From the NCBI GenBank assembly GCA_013115135.1, contig JABANP010000163.1:38558-102557 (forward strand): 64,000 nucleotides of DNA, given 5' to 3'. The notes below the pieces were generated by a model. The model had not been told where the DNA came from. It ran no database searches and saw only the letters and a program-made list of their open reading frames with translations. How positions within the stretch are numbered: position 1 is the first letter of the stretch; every line of letters starts with the position of its first letter. The translations under genes and the position numbers were made by a program. Positions 37,349 to 50,100 of the stretch are shown here, piece after piece. Source of the stretch: Perkinsus olseni. Lineage: Eukaryota > Perkinsozoa > Perkinsida > Perkinsidae.

Positions 37349-40300
37349 ATGTCTGTATCTACTACGGTTTCCGTGCCCATAACGTTTCACCCCAAGACCT
37401 CGGAGCTGCTTAGTCAGCACTGCGTCGTCGACAACGCCCTCAGTAGCGCCGCAGGTGCTGGTGCTGCCGCTGCCGAGAAGGCTCTCCTCGAGGTGGTCAA
37501 CCTTTGCCAGGAATACTCCCACTCCTTCGAGCCTATCGGTTTTGCCCTCTTGCCTCAAGTTTTCCTCCTTCACGCCCACAAGAAGTCTCCTGTGGTGAAG
37601 GCGGCCAAGGCAGCTGCTGATGCCATCATCGGCCTCGTCACTGAGGAACGATCGGCTGTCGCAGTCGCCCTTGTTAAGGATGTTGTTGTTGATGCCATCA
37701 AGTCTGAGAAGTATCAGGCTCAGCAGGCTGCCCTCATCGCCCTTACTAAAATCGTCAAGGTCTGCGGTGTTGCCTTGTCCATGTATTTGGATGAGATTTT
37801 GCCCGTTGTCTGCACTGTCATCCATCACATCAAGGCCCCTGTCAAGCAGGCTGCTCGCGAGTGTCTCGAGGCTCTCTGCCTTACCAACGGTAACCGCGAT
37901 ATCCAGCCCTTCGTCCCTACTCTAGTCTCGGCTCTTATCAACGCCAATGAGCTTTCGGAGGCCATCCACACTCTGGGTGCTACTACTTTCGTTCAGCAAG
38001 TCGAGTTGCCCCCTCTGGCTGTGATCGAGCCTCTGCTTGTCCGTGCCCTCAAGGACACCTCGACCAAGACTGATATCAAGCGTAAGGTCTTCGTCATCGT
38101 TGACAACATGTGCAAGTTGATTGATGATCCCTCTCACTGCCGTCCCTTCGAAGGCGACATGCTTGAGCTCCTCGATAGGGCCCGTGAGGAGGTCTCCGAT
38201 CCCGAGGCTCGTGATGTCGCTACTCGTGCCTATCGTACCCTCAAGAGGTTGTCTGAGACTGCTGCCGACAACGCCCAGAAGGCTGTCACTCTCGATGAGG
38301 AAACTGTTGCCGCCACCGCCCGTGGTGTTTTGGCCAGGACTGCTCCTGCTCTCCTCGAGGACGTCTCTTACTGCTGCTTCAAGCCCTTCTGCACCGTTGC
38401 TCAGCATCTGGCCAAGGCCAACATGTGGACTGATGAGCAGTGGACCGCTTGTCTCAACGACTATTTGTCTCTTTTCACTGAGGATTCCGAGGCCGGAGTC
38501 CTCGATGTGAGGGATGCTCTCAAGGAGCGTCGTGAGGAAGAGGCTTCTAAGAAGAACAAGGCCCCCGTTGAGGACGAGGAAGAGGAGGGTGAGGACCTGT
38601 GTAACTGCGAGTTCTCCCTCGCCTACGGTGCCATGACTCTTCTGGTCAACACCCGTCTCCACTTGAAACGTGGTCATCGCTACGGTATTGTTGGCCCCAA
38701 CGGTGTCGGTAAGTCCACTCTGCTCAAGGCCATCGGCAACAACCAGGTCGAAGGCTTCCCTCCGCCGGAGGAGCTCAGGACTGTCTATCTCGCTCATGAT
38801 ATTGATGGTGAGATGGGAGAAATCTCCGTCCTTGAGTTCCTTATGAGCTCCGAGGCTGTGCAAGAGGTCGGCAACGGTGACCGCGAGACTTGTGTTGCCA
38901 AGTTGGAGGAGCTCGACTTCACTAAGGAGCTCCAGAGGAAGAAGGTCTCCGAGCTCTCTGGTGGCTGGAAGATGAAGCTGTCCTTGGCCGAGGCTATGCT
39001 TCGTAAGGCTGATATTCTTATGCTTGATGAGCCTACTAACCATCTTGATGTTGGCAATGTTGCCTGGCTCGAGAATTACCTCAACGGTCTGGACAACGTC
39101 ACCTGCATGATCGTTTCCCATGACAGCGGTTTCCTCGACAACGTAGCTACCAACATCATCCACTACGAGAACAGGAAGTTGGTCACCTACAAGGGTAACC
39201 TTTCCGAGTTCATCAAGTGCAAGCCTGAGGCTAAGTCCTACTACGACCTCGGTGCGGTTGTTGATGAGTGGACTCTCCCCAACCCTGGATTCCTTGATGG
39301 TGTCAAGACCAAGGGTAAGGCTATCGTGAAGATGACCAACGTCTCCTTCCAGTACCCCTGGTTCTGAGAAGAAGCAGATCGACAATATCACTCTCGGTGT
39401 CTCTCTTGGTTCAAGGGTTGCTGTCGTCGGCCCCAATGGTGCCGGAAAGTCCACTTGCATCAAGCTTCTTACTGGTGAGCTGAAGCCCTCTTCTGGCGTC
39501 GTGTGGAAGCATCAGAACATGCGTTTGGCCTACCTTGCCCAGCACGCTTTCCATCACATTGAGACCAAGCTCGATTTGACCCCGGTTCAGTACATCCTTC
39601 AGCGTTATGAGGGTGGTATTGATAAGGAGGATGTCACCAAGGTCGGGCCGTGAGACCACGGAAGAGGAGGAAGCTCTCCAGAAATCCAAGATTGAGATCA
39701 GTGTTGAGGGCGCTGGCAAGGAGAAGCGTGTCATTGATCGCATCGTTCAACGTCGTAAGGCGAAGAACAACTACGAGTACCTCGTCAGATGGCAGAACAA
39801 GAGTGCCGAAGATGACACTTGGATGGAGCGTGAGAAGCTCATGGCCCTCGGTTTCCGTGCCCAGATCCTCAGGATTGATGAGCAGGAAGCTGTTAAGCTC
39901 GGATTGATGCGCCCTCTCATCACCTCTGAGGTTGAGAAGCACTTGAAGAACCTTGGTCTTGACCCTGAGTTCGCCACTCATAACCGTATGAGAGGTCTCT
40001 CCGGTGGTCAGAAGGTTAAGGTCGTTCTCGCCGCTGCCACTTGGAATCTTCCTCATGTCATCGTCTTGGATGAGCCTACCAACTACCTCGACCGTGATTC
40101 CCAGGCTTCGCTCACTAAGGCCCTTAATGAGTTCGAGGGTGGCGTCTTGATCGTCTCGCATAACAAGGACTTCACTGATCGCATCTGCAAGGAGCAGTGG
40201 GTCCTTCACGACGGTAAGCTCAAGCGTGAGGGTGAGCTTGGCACTGAGATCACTGAGAAGCAAGAGGACAAGACTGCTGATGACGATTTGTATGATGCCA

Positions 40301-40428
40301 TGGGCAACAAGATCCAGAAGAAGAAGAAGTTGACCGCCAAGCAGATCAAGCAGAAGAAGAAGGATCGTCTTGCCAGGTGGAAGGCTGGCGAGGAGCTCTC
40401 CGAGTGGTCTGGTGATGAATTGTTCTAA
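37349..40428 (+). CDS. Translation elongation factor 3 (eEF3, ABC-F ATPase)
   Basis: eEF3 uses ATP to release E-site tRNA from the ribosome. The protein opens with HEAT-repeat helices (residues about 1-400: VFLLHAHKKSPVVKAAKAA, MYLDEILPVV, DNMCKLIDDPSHCRPFEGD). ABC1 has Walker A GPNGVGKST, signature LSGGWKMKL and Walker B ADILMLDEPTNHLD. ABC2 has GPNGAGKST, LSGGQKVKV and HVIVLDEPTNYLD, with the eEF3 chromodomain-like insert between (RRKAKNNYEYLVRWQN). The Lys-rich C-terminus is typical. There are no introns over 3.1 kb, and codons favour C-ending forms, suggesting high expression. Two +1 breaks interrupt it: a four-C run at 39354-39357, where three Cs would restore YPGSEKK, and GGG at 39644-39646, where two Gs would restore GRETTEEEE. 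Start ATG 37349, stop TAA 40426-40428. Confidence 0.92.
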
Positions 40429-40967
40429 ACTGTTCGTCCCCCCTCGTGAAGTGAAGGGTTTGTACGGTCTACGACTGTAGTAGTGCAGTACATCATGATC
40501 TTCACCAAGTCTCTATATTCTCCGAATTATATATGTGTTAAACAAAAGGAACTGTTCCACACTAATCTAATTCATTACTGATGTATTGGGATATCTTATT
40601 GAGGATGTTCTTTGCTCAGCAGCTGTATATTCGGCATTTTCATGCCGCCCACTTTTCCCTGCTCAGCTGCTGTGAAACAGACAGCTTAGTCAGCCACTAC
40701 GTTGAACGATTTACTACGGAAGTTCTCGTCTATTGCGTTCAGATTAGTCACCATAATCCCGGGATGGGCCAAACTCACCAGTGTTGCGAACACGCGTATC
40801 AGCCATATACCGCTAACGACAGCTGCGGCTCATGCACCGCTTGCCCGATCAACTACCAACTCCACACAATGATGAATATAAATCAGTTGTAATGATTATC
40901 GTGCTCTCTCTCACTGCCAACATGAAACAACCGAAAGAATCATCACCGCTGACGTTCTCCTGGTCCA
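40429..40967. other. Convergent intergenic region
   Basis: Lies between the 3' ends of eEF3 (plus) and the TMEM135-like gene (minus). No gene supported. The first 150 nt become AT-rich (around 40520-40600), consistent with 3' ends. Confidence 0.5.
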
Positions 40968-42751
40968 TCACGCTTCATGGCGTGGGATGCCGCGCGTCAT
41001 CAGCTCCTCTTGCATTTTCTGTTTGGGGAGGAGAGGAGCCAGAGGGAGATGTCTCCTCTTGCCGCTGTCGAAGAATCTTCTCATGAGGAATAAATAACCC
41101 GGAGGCACGGCCCTTGGTTCATTGACGTAGAAGTGTATGCAAATGGCTAGGCAGATGCTGAAGATGGTAGTCCTCGGGACAGGTCCCAGCAAACGTCGAC
41201 AGACACCGACTGAGTGAACCGCCTGGGCAAGTAGGAATATGGCGAGCTCTTGCCGCCTGTAAGGTTGTTCCAGGAGCAGAAGAGATCCAGCTGCGAGCGA
41301 CCCGAGCCAGATGTGAGAGGCGCCTACTCGCAAGGCGGTGATGAAGGTGGCAAGGAATGCTGAAGACCGCAAGAGACCGACGAAGCTTTCCTTATCCATG
41401 ATCTCTCGAAGTTGGACACGGACAGCGGAGACGACAAGCCGTGGCAGAAGATAGGTCGGAATGAGGGCCAGGAATGACTCTTTCAGCGCATTGGTGAACG
41501 AGGTGACCACGGGCAGGACTCCTGGTGGCGGAATATTGACGAGGCTCGAGAAGCGTCTGACGATGAATTCTACCAACCTAAGGGAGTCTCGAGTCCAACG
41601 GACTGCATCACTACGTGTGGCTCACTGAGGGTCGAGCTCCTCTCTTCTGTTACGCCAACACCACAGTATACGGGCGACAGCACATGCCGAAGTGGCCACG
41701 GCCACAGCCCGATTGGATAACGCAGAGGCTTCGCGAGACTGAGAATGGTCGTAGTGGGACGACTGTGTAGGGCCTGTACTGACCCCAAGCTCAGCGAGTC
41801 CGTACACGGTCCTGACCAGGACGAAGACAGCGACGTAGTATTGAGTGGAGTCCGATAGAGCCAGCAACCAGGGACCTGTGGCAGGAGATAATGAAGTAGG
41901 GGGAGGGAGATCCTAGGGTACCAGACAACAACCCGACCAGCCAGGCGAGTTGATGCCGGCGTTTGGCCGATCCAGCAAGGTACAAGAGGGTGTTTGGTGG
42001 TGCTGACGAGGCCTCCGAAGAATATGCCACATCTCACATGAGACGGATGGAATAACGCTCGACCGATCCCGGCAAGTCTGAGGAGGGTATCTTCCCAACA
42101 CCCTTGCCAGTCATAGGTTACCTCCCGACCGACTGCCCTCGAAGCAGGCTCGGTATGGCAGCACTCAGCGCCATCGCACCAGACGCTACGGCGGCGCCCT
42201 TCACGAAATTACGGAAGGCACAATGCTCGAGGCTAGGGTAGAGCTCGGGGGCATCATGCCATGGTCGGGCACCTGCTCCTGGAAGATTCGAGTGGGGCCG
42301 GAGGGCGCCGCCTCACCGATGCTGCGCGAGCGATCCCCTCGATCACGAGGGTGCGTCCGCACTATAGTCAGGGGGCCTCCGTTCCTTCGAAGCTGAGCGG
42401 GAATACACCGCGGGATAGGGGATGGGCGAGAATACCTCTTGAGGCGCCACACGAGGATCTTCCCACAGATCGCCTCCGCTACAGTCGGTCGACCAGCACT
42501 CGTCTTCCAGGTCCTGAGGGAGCAGGGGTATCTTTTGGCCCGTCGGTGACCATAGTCGACCTTCCAGTCGGGTGCGAGTGTTCTCTCAGCCCAATCCACC
42601 AGGGTCTGACTAGCACTCCTACTGCTTGACAAGGCGGACTCCTCCGGTATAGGAGGGAGTCGACGAAGCTTCCCTGACAGCGCTGTGGCGAGGCGTTAGC
42701 AGAGGGGACACCGGCTCACCCTGTTATGGCGGACATAACGTTGAAGTCCAT
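40968..42751 (-). CDS. TMEM135-like multi-pass membrane protein
   Basis: The C-terminal exon (41576 down to 40968) has several hydrophobic helices and matches the TMEM135 family pattern: ALRVGASHIWLGSLAAGSL, LLEQPYRRQELAIFLLAQ, TTIFSICLAICIHFYVNEP and a final GYLFLMRRFF. Upstream exons include LYPSLEHCAFRNFVKGAAV (about 42130-42240), NTLLYLAGSAKRRHQLAW (about 41930-41990) and YYVAVFVLVRTVYGLAEL (about 41790-41845). The likely start is ATG 42751 (MDFNVMSAIT), with a 37-nt intron at 42683-42719 whose junction needs one base less to keep frame. TMEM135 proteins act in peroxisomal and mitochondrial membranes in animals; the role here is inferred only from similarity. Confidence 0.6.
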
Positions 42752-43095
42752 ACCCCACTGATGGGGGGCTGGAAAGAGCGATGGGGCCATCCCACCGGGC
42801 GGAGGGAAAGCCATCCAGAATGGTGACAAAAAGGGTGACAAACTTCCAGTAGTGATCACTACTAGACCCCCACCACTATTACTGACGGCTCATCAACGCG
42901 ACAGGTGATGGCGTGAAGAAGTGTGAACGTAAATGGCGATGGAACGCAAACGACTGCTGTTGCTGCCGCTGGGCTGGCGCCCCAGCATATGGTGCAGGGG
43001 ACCAGGGAATAATCACTCTTTCCGTGACTTCTTTGGATCATCCTCACGGTCGGAATATCTAAGGTTGAAGGTGGGAAGATACAAAACCATCGCGA
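42752..43095. other. Intergenic between RPB1 3' end and the TMEM135-like start
   Basis: 344 nt, both neighbours on the minus strand, so it holds the RPB1 3' untranslated region and the promoter of the TMEM135-like gene. No motif is clear. Confidence 0.5.
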
Positions 43096-44150
43096 CTATA
43101 AGGGATCGTACTTGTCCTCCTCGTCAGGGTCTCTACGCCGCTTGCTTTTAGTCGCTTCGTCATCTTCCTCTTCGCCCCCTTCAGGAGAGTAGCCGCTGCC
43201 CGACGGTAAACTCTCTGGAGAGTATGCCGGGGATGTGGGGGAATAAGCGGGAGAGGTGGGGGAGTAGGAGGGCGACGTGGGAGAGTATCTGAATAGTCGA
43301 GGCTGCGGTACTGGCAGGAGCAACGAGGCTTACGAAGGGGAGGTGTTGGAGTAGGCCGGCGACGTCGGGGAGTATCTGACACCAACCATTGGACTGAGGA
43401 GGAGGCACCCTTCAATATGACGAAGACCTACGCTGGTGAGGTAGGGGAATATGCGGGAGACGTCGGGCTGTACGCTGGTGACGTGGGAGAATATCTGAAG
43501 AGATGGTATTTATAACCACCTGCTGCAGCTGCTATGTGTGGTGGCCTACGCTGGGCTCGTCGGACTGTATGCTGGTGATGTGGGGGAGTACGACGGGGAC
43601 GTTGGCGAGTAGGCCGGAGAAGTTGGGGAGTAGGCCGGGCTCGTCGGAGAGTATCTAACGCAATCACCTCGTGCCGAGGACTGACAGACGAAAGGCATAC
43701 GCTGGGCTAGTAGGCGAGTACGCTGGACTCGTCGGCGAGTAGGCCGGGCTCGTGGGGGAGTAGGCCGGGCTCGTCGGAGAGTACGCAGGGCTGGTAGGAG
43801 AGTACGCCGGGCTCGTCGGCGAGTATCTACCAAGACACCAGAGTTGCCTTAGCACGATGAGTGGCAGGAGGGGAGGCTTACGCAGGGCTAGTTGGGGAAT
43901 AGGCCGGGCTCGTCGGGGAGTACGCTGGGCTGGTCGGAGAATATGCCGGACTAGTAGGGGAGTAGGCTGGGCTTGTGGGAGAGTAAGCAGGGCTCGTAGG
44001 AGAGTATCTGAGAGGACTTGAGACCGACCGAGTAGCGGACAGCTGCCTACGCTGGGCTAGTCGGAGAATAGCTCGGACTCATGGCTGCACTCGCAGGACC
44101 AGATGATGGTGATGTAGGGGAGTAGGAAGGCGACAAGGCACTCCCTGAGG
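43096..44150 (-). repeat. RPB1 C-terminal heptad repeats in phase-matched exons
   Basis: Heptads are almost all YSPTSPA; a few end in S. Exons are 43882-44007 (126 nt, 6 heptads), 43701-43826 (126 nt, 6), 43550-43654 (105 nt, 5), 43432-43494 (63 nt, 3) and 43334-43375 (42 nt, 2). The last exon starts at 43288. Every border splits the codon of heptad residue 7 after its second base (GC or TC, then intron, then A-TAC). Introns between them are 41-58 nt, with GTA donors and CAG/TAG acceptors. Another exon ending at 44051 carries two heptads, preceded by Ser-Pro-rich linker sequence. Confidence 0.95.
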
Positions 44151-47100
44151 AAAGGACGATGAGGGGTAGGATAGGGAATGGAGGACCCCTCACCAGGTGT
44201 CATCGGCCCAGCCTCCGAGAAGGGCGAGAACGGCGTCATGCCGCCACCGACGGACGCCGATGGGGTGAACTCGGACATGGCCGAGGGGGAGAAGGGCGAC
44301 ATCAGGGCCTGGTGAAGGGAAGAGACTGTTGGACGATGGAGTAGTGTCGAGCAGGCTTACCGATCCTGGGGACTGGGCATAGCTAGTCGGGCTGAAGGCA
44401 CCACCAGGGGACATGGCGTCGTACATTCCCGATGCCATCATACCCGATGTTGGGGAGAGCATACCACCATCGTATCTGAATAGTGGAAGGACTGGTACTG
44501 AAAGGTTAAGGTAGTAGTAGCCCACCCTCCGCTCCACTCGCCGGCCATCGGGCTAGAGATATTCCCGAAGGCCACATCAGCGGCATCACGAGGCGTCGAG
44601 TCGCCCACCGCCATATCGCCTGCCAAGACACATGGTGACCGAACTGGAAGTCAGGCGAAGGGTCTCCTACCGGTGTCCTTGGCAGCTTCTCTCAGTACCA
44701 AGTCGTCCTCGGGCAGGACAGGCCTGGCGTCTACCAACTTATCAGTATCGATGAGCAGCTCGCACTCGGCCGTTCCTGACAGCAAGGACCATGTAGCGTA
44801 GAGAGAAAGGGTTGATGATACCGTACCAATGGGAGCGAGTTGGCCAAGCATAATGTTTTCACTAACACCACGCATGTGGTCAGTCTCCGCATAGCAGGCG
44901 GCATCCATCAGCATCTCTACCATCTCCTCGAAGGAACCTGTACACACACCCCTAGGACTCCAACAGAGGGCTGAAGCCGTACTTCTCATGAGTGGCCCTC
45001 GCTCAACACGGTTAATGCCATGCCTTGTGATCGACATAAGATGCCCCTTCTGGCACATGGTGTCACACAACACCGACATATGCCGGTAGTTGACGTACCT
45101 ACAGACGAGACATGGCGCCCCTGAGGGAGGGGTGGGGGCTTACGAGCCATCGAAACTGATAACTTGGCGGAGCTCGTTGAGGAGAGCCTTCCTACAGGCC
45201 TCTATGCCGAGGACGTTGAGAATCTCCACGATATCATTGGAGAAAGTACGAGTACTGTCTACGGCCTCCATGGTCAAGACCTGCCATCACCGTCACAGTA
45301 GGTCCCGGGTTCGATCCCGGCAAGATGCATTTTACCTGCTCTAAATTGCAACCATCAGTATCGAGGACCCATTCTCTGCTTCCGAGCCTAGCAAAGAGAA
45401 AACAGTAAAGGCGCTAACGTCATGACGGATCCCTACAAAGGTGCCGACGTCGTTGCTGTACTGCACCCTATTATCCTGTCTCATATAGCATTTGGTCACG
45501 CCAGGAATACCTGATGACAATCCGACCATCGCACCGGAGCGGGAATGAACTTCTCTGGCTAGTTACCCTTCGAGTGTGAGGTCGGACAGTAGGGAGCCTT
45601 CGACCTTCTTGAGCAGCCGGAAGTCCTCCTCGCCATCATAATCTGACAACACCAGTCACGCCTCTGGCCCGCTGAGCAGTGTAGCTACCCTCATCGTCCT
45701 CATCTTCCTTCACCTCGGGGGAGCCTTCCTCGGCCGCCTGTAAGGAGGTCAATAAGAAAGATAGGCGATTTGCGAAAGTTATGGTACCTCGGTATCACGG
45801 AGTAGCCTGATTCTGACAATCAGATTCTCGCTGTTATCATCAGACACGATACACTGGACATCACCACCATAGTCCTCAACCTGAAAAGCGTTGAGAAAGT
45901 TCAAGATGAGCCTAGTAGAGCAAGATGAGCTCTTACAATCTTCTGACCGACGAATCGAGTAGAGAGCTTCTTATCGATCATGACTGAGTTGTCCAACTTG
46001 ATACGAAGGACCCATGGACTGCAGCGCGAGGAGTCAAAGTCATCTTCCGGTAACTCATAGTATCTACAGGAAAGTCACAAGCGTGTAGACGACACCAGCC
46101 AGAAGGCTGCTGCAGCAGTGCTACTCCTCGACTAGCTGCCTGTCTTCCTCCAAGATGGACGTCCGCACATCCGGGTCGAAGAGAATTTGAGTGTAGGATG
46201 TTATCTTCCCTAGAGTCGTGTGCTCCAACTCCGATTGAACCTGCGCGGCCAACTTCACCATGGTGCTGTGGTAGTGAGGATAATACTTGTTTGGCCTTGG
46301 CATCATCCGAAGCGTAGTCGGGCTGCAGGTACACCGTCATGCTAGGTGTCTTCAGGTTCTTAGCGACGTTGATGATCTCCTTCAGTCTGACGAAGCAAGG
46401 TAGCCGGTAGTGGTACCCCCATCCCGCAGTCGAAGGTTACCTCGGCACACCTAGTGTGACGTTCTTGCTACCAACACCAGCAAAATGGAAGGTGTTCAGA
46501 GTCATCTGGGTGGCGGGCTCTCCAATACTCTGGGCAGCGATGGTTCCGACACTCTCTCCCGCAGCCACCAGAGACTTCTCGAATCGCTGCTCGACCTGAC
46601 AGATCAGAATCACCAACATGACATCGAGAGTTGCCAAAGGGTCACCTCTCCGAGTAGCCAATCGACGGCCCTCTGACCAAGTCTGTCCCTCTCTAGGAGC
46701 TTCCGCGAGGCCAGATGGTACCTCAGATGAGCTTGGAGGACCTGATAACGGTGGAAGGGGTGGCAGTGTCACCGGTGACAGTGTCACCGTGAAGGCGTGA
46801 CACTGTAGATATTTAGATATACATAAATAGAATAGTAGTAAGGATAAATCATTACGAAGGTATCTATCAAATCATAATGACGGAATAATAATTTACAATT
46901 TCATAAGTAAAATTTGCACCAGTAAACACGGTGTGGTCGTTAAGGTACTTACCACTGTGGCGTTATGCTGGGCCTCCCACCCGAGGACTTGATCGTCCGT
47001 GAGCCCTCGGATGACTCGAAGCCTATCGAGAGTCTCCTCAACCTTCTGGACAACCTCTTGTGGTGGGTAGAACTGGAATGAAAAATCGTCCAGCAGCATC

Positions 47101-50100
47101 ATCCACACCCTTCCCGAGCGAAGACGTACATCAGGGTCCTCTTCTGCAGGGAAGAGGTAGTGGCACTGATCGATAAGCCTTCTGACGTTGATCGGTATGT
47201 GCTGCCTCGACTCACCATCTCGATACACCTTCGTGCCTGAGTAGGAGAGCCACGTCCTCCCACTGCCATCATCACCCTCACCATTTCCTACATAAGAGGC
47301 GTTTCATCTCCCGGAGATTCTCAAATTCTCTGTCCAACACAGCCTGGATCTCATGGTCCATTCTGATGTTACTCCGAACCTTCTCGTCCTTGATCCACCC
47401 TCTACCATAATCAGGGTTCAGGTAGTCATGCTTGGCGATGGCAGCCAGCCTCTCGTGGCTGATCTTCATCAGCTCAATGTCCTGGTCCTCGATATACTCA
47501 GCGGTCATACCGTCCTCGCCATACCTACCAGAATAACCATACAGCATTGAAAAACGGTTGTGGTCGTGTTTGTAGCATAAAACATCAGGAAAAATGTAGA
47601 ACGGCAGTGCGGTCTACTCCAGCTCTTCGCCCGATATGGGCTGCCGTGAAAAGATCACGAAGTACTGGTACGACTGAACACGCCCCGCCGGTCACGCCGA
47701 GTGTCTTTGACGTCCTTCCCGGGAAAACATCATCGCTTGAGGCCGGAATACCCCATACTACAGGAACTGTACAACCTCGTCCATCTCATTCCGGACAGGA
47801 GCCATCGTATCGGACTTTGATGCTCTCCATGGACTTGATCAAGCGTCTCTGGATGTATCCAGTCTCGGCAGTCTTACAGGCTGTATCGATAATACCTTCC
47901 CTACCACCTGAAGGAGGCCCACCCTCAACCCTCGCTACCCCACAACCAGCTCACCCATGGCATGGAAGAAGAACTCCTGCGGTGTCAGGCCGGCCAGATA
48001 AGGAGTTCTCGACGAAGCCTGGCAGCAGACTCAGTGATGCCCACGGTGATGAAGTAATGATCGGGGTGGTTACCTCGACTCTCCGGGCCGAAATCATCCT
48101 TGGTAAAATGGGGTAGAGTCCGATCTCTGAACCCACAGGGTATACGTTTACCCTCTACATTCTGCTGTCCGACACAGGCGATAATCTGCCAAGACACAAA
48201 GCCCTCAGTGGTAGCGGTAGTAGGAAGGCATTGACGTCACCTGGGCGATATTAATAGGGTTACCCTTCGAACCCGAGTCCACCATTGCAATGATGTTATT
48301 CTTATCATCGAGACTGTCTGCAGCCAATCGGCCGGAATCCTGACACCATCACCATCATTACCATCATCAGCCCCGCCGCCGACTAGCTCACCTCACGAGC
48401 TTGATTCAACCTTTGATTCACTCGAGCCTCGAAGGACTGCTGAAGGGACTTGCCAGGCTGTGCTTCTAGTCGCCCTCGCTGCGCATCCAGCACCAGCTTT
48501 CGCACATCCCTCTTGGCCTGAGCAACAACATATAAACCTCGTCACGGTAGTGTAAACCCGCTAGTACCTGGGCCAGAGTATCCGCCACTTTCTGCATAGT
48601 ACCGTCATTGGCAACGATATCAGCACAACCAACGGTGAAGCCATGATGCAGCAGCCAGAAATTAACAAGTCTTTGGATGCCACCTAAAGGTGAGATGTCG
48701 TCCAGGGAGGATACGCAGTCGAAGCTGCACTTACCGATGAACTGCTTCGTCCTCTCCGGACCATAATCCAGCCAGGTGATGTGAATCAGACCACCCGAGG
48801 AAGCACCGACAGTCTTCTTACAGATAACCCCAGACATGATCTCACCCTCCTGGATGATCACCTAAGCCAAACTCCGTCATCATCATGGCCGTCCCCAGCC
48901 TAGCGTCCTACACGACAGTCACTCCTCGAGAACCATGGATCATCTCCCCTGTTCTTGCTAGCTATACCGGCGTCTTTCTGTAGACTAATCTTGGGTAGAA
49001 GCATGGAGAACAGCTGCTTGCCGGACCACAATGGCCTTGGCTTGAGGATGCAGGGCATGGGCATGTTACCTAACCATAGTCCCCCTCATCAACCCCTCAC
49101 CGAGTACTCCCAACCCACCTCCATCCCAGCTGGCCGGTAGTAGCCACATCAGCAACTGCATGCAAATATCTTTCTCTATGAACGTGTCCCGCTTGGTCAG
49201 CAGCGCACAGGCAAGAAGCGAATCCTGCACGATACCCATAACCTGACACAAACAATCGCTTCTTTATCGAGCTCGCCAGGGCCCTCCAGCATCCCCACTT
49301 ACTGGCCTGTTTCCCTGTGGACTCACAACCTGCCTTGGCACCATCATAATATTCCTTATCTCAGCCCTGGTCTCGTGAGACTGGGCCAAATGCATATTCA
49401 TCTCATCACCATCGAAATCAGCATTATACGGCGAAGTGACGGACAAGTTCAAGACGGAAAGTCGAGAACGGTAAAATCTTAGCCTGAGAATAAAATCTTC
49501 AAAGGCCTGCATATCTTCAGACTCCCTCATTACCCTATGGCCCCATCATGGACATTTTATGCAAGGAAGGCTGTCGATTGAAGATGACCAAGATCGTTAT
49601 CCTGCATGTGCCTCTCCACTCGCCACCCATACCGCAGAACGATATCCTACTCAGCAGTCTATTGACAGTGTAATAGTAGCATAAAACCCTACCTGAGCTT
49701 GCTTGGTGAATCGCAGATCGATGCAGCTATTATCGTCCCTGATAATCCTCTTCGCACCCCGGGCCAAGACGTAGGTCCTCTCATAACCTGAAGGGCATCA
49801 TCATCCTGGCCAAGACAGTCTGTCCTTCTTCCCTTACCAGCTCCCTCATCTTGGCGTAGTTCAGCGGGGTGACTCTCTCGGCGAAGGTGAGGTTCATGGC
49901 GATGGACTTCGGCACACCAACTTGGTCGATATCGATATTGGGGTCACCAGTGATGACGGTACGAGCCGAAAGAAGTCCACTCGCTTCCCCATCAGGTTGC
50001 CACGGATCCTAAAAATTCCTTACTAGCACCAACCAAAGATTCCCTCCCTCAGTACCTCCCCTCCTTGCCCTTCAGTCTCGATCTGATGCTCTTGATAGCC

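Noticed and set aside
37922..39463. 513-codon open frame antisense to eEF3
   Set aside because: It mirrors the strongly biased eEF3 codons and has no recognisable protein motif. The sense strand carries unmistakable ABC motifs.
21788..39646. A defined +1 slippery heptamer
   Set aside because: Contexts were compared by eye. Apart from GTC-GGG-C twice and CTT-G four times, they differ, and both strings also occur elsewhere in frame without a shift (for example GTC GGG GAG near 24940 and CTT GAG near 38832).
45240..45340. Possible complete tRNA on the plus strand around the T-arm-like box
   Set aside because: No acceptor partner, D arm or anticodon arm upstream, and the T stem only pairs with a 6-nt loop. 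It lies within a spliced RPB1 intron.
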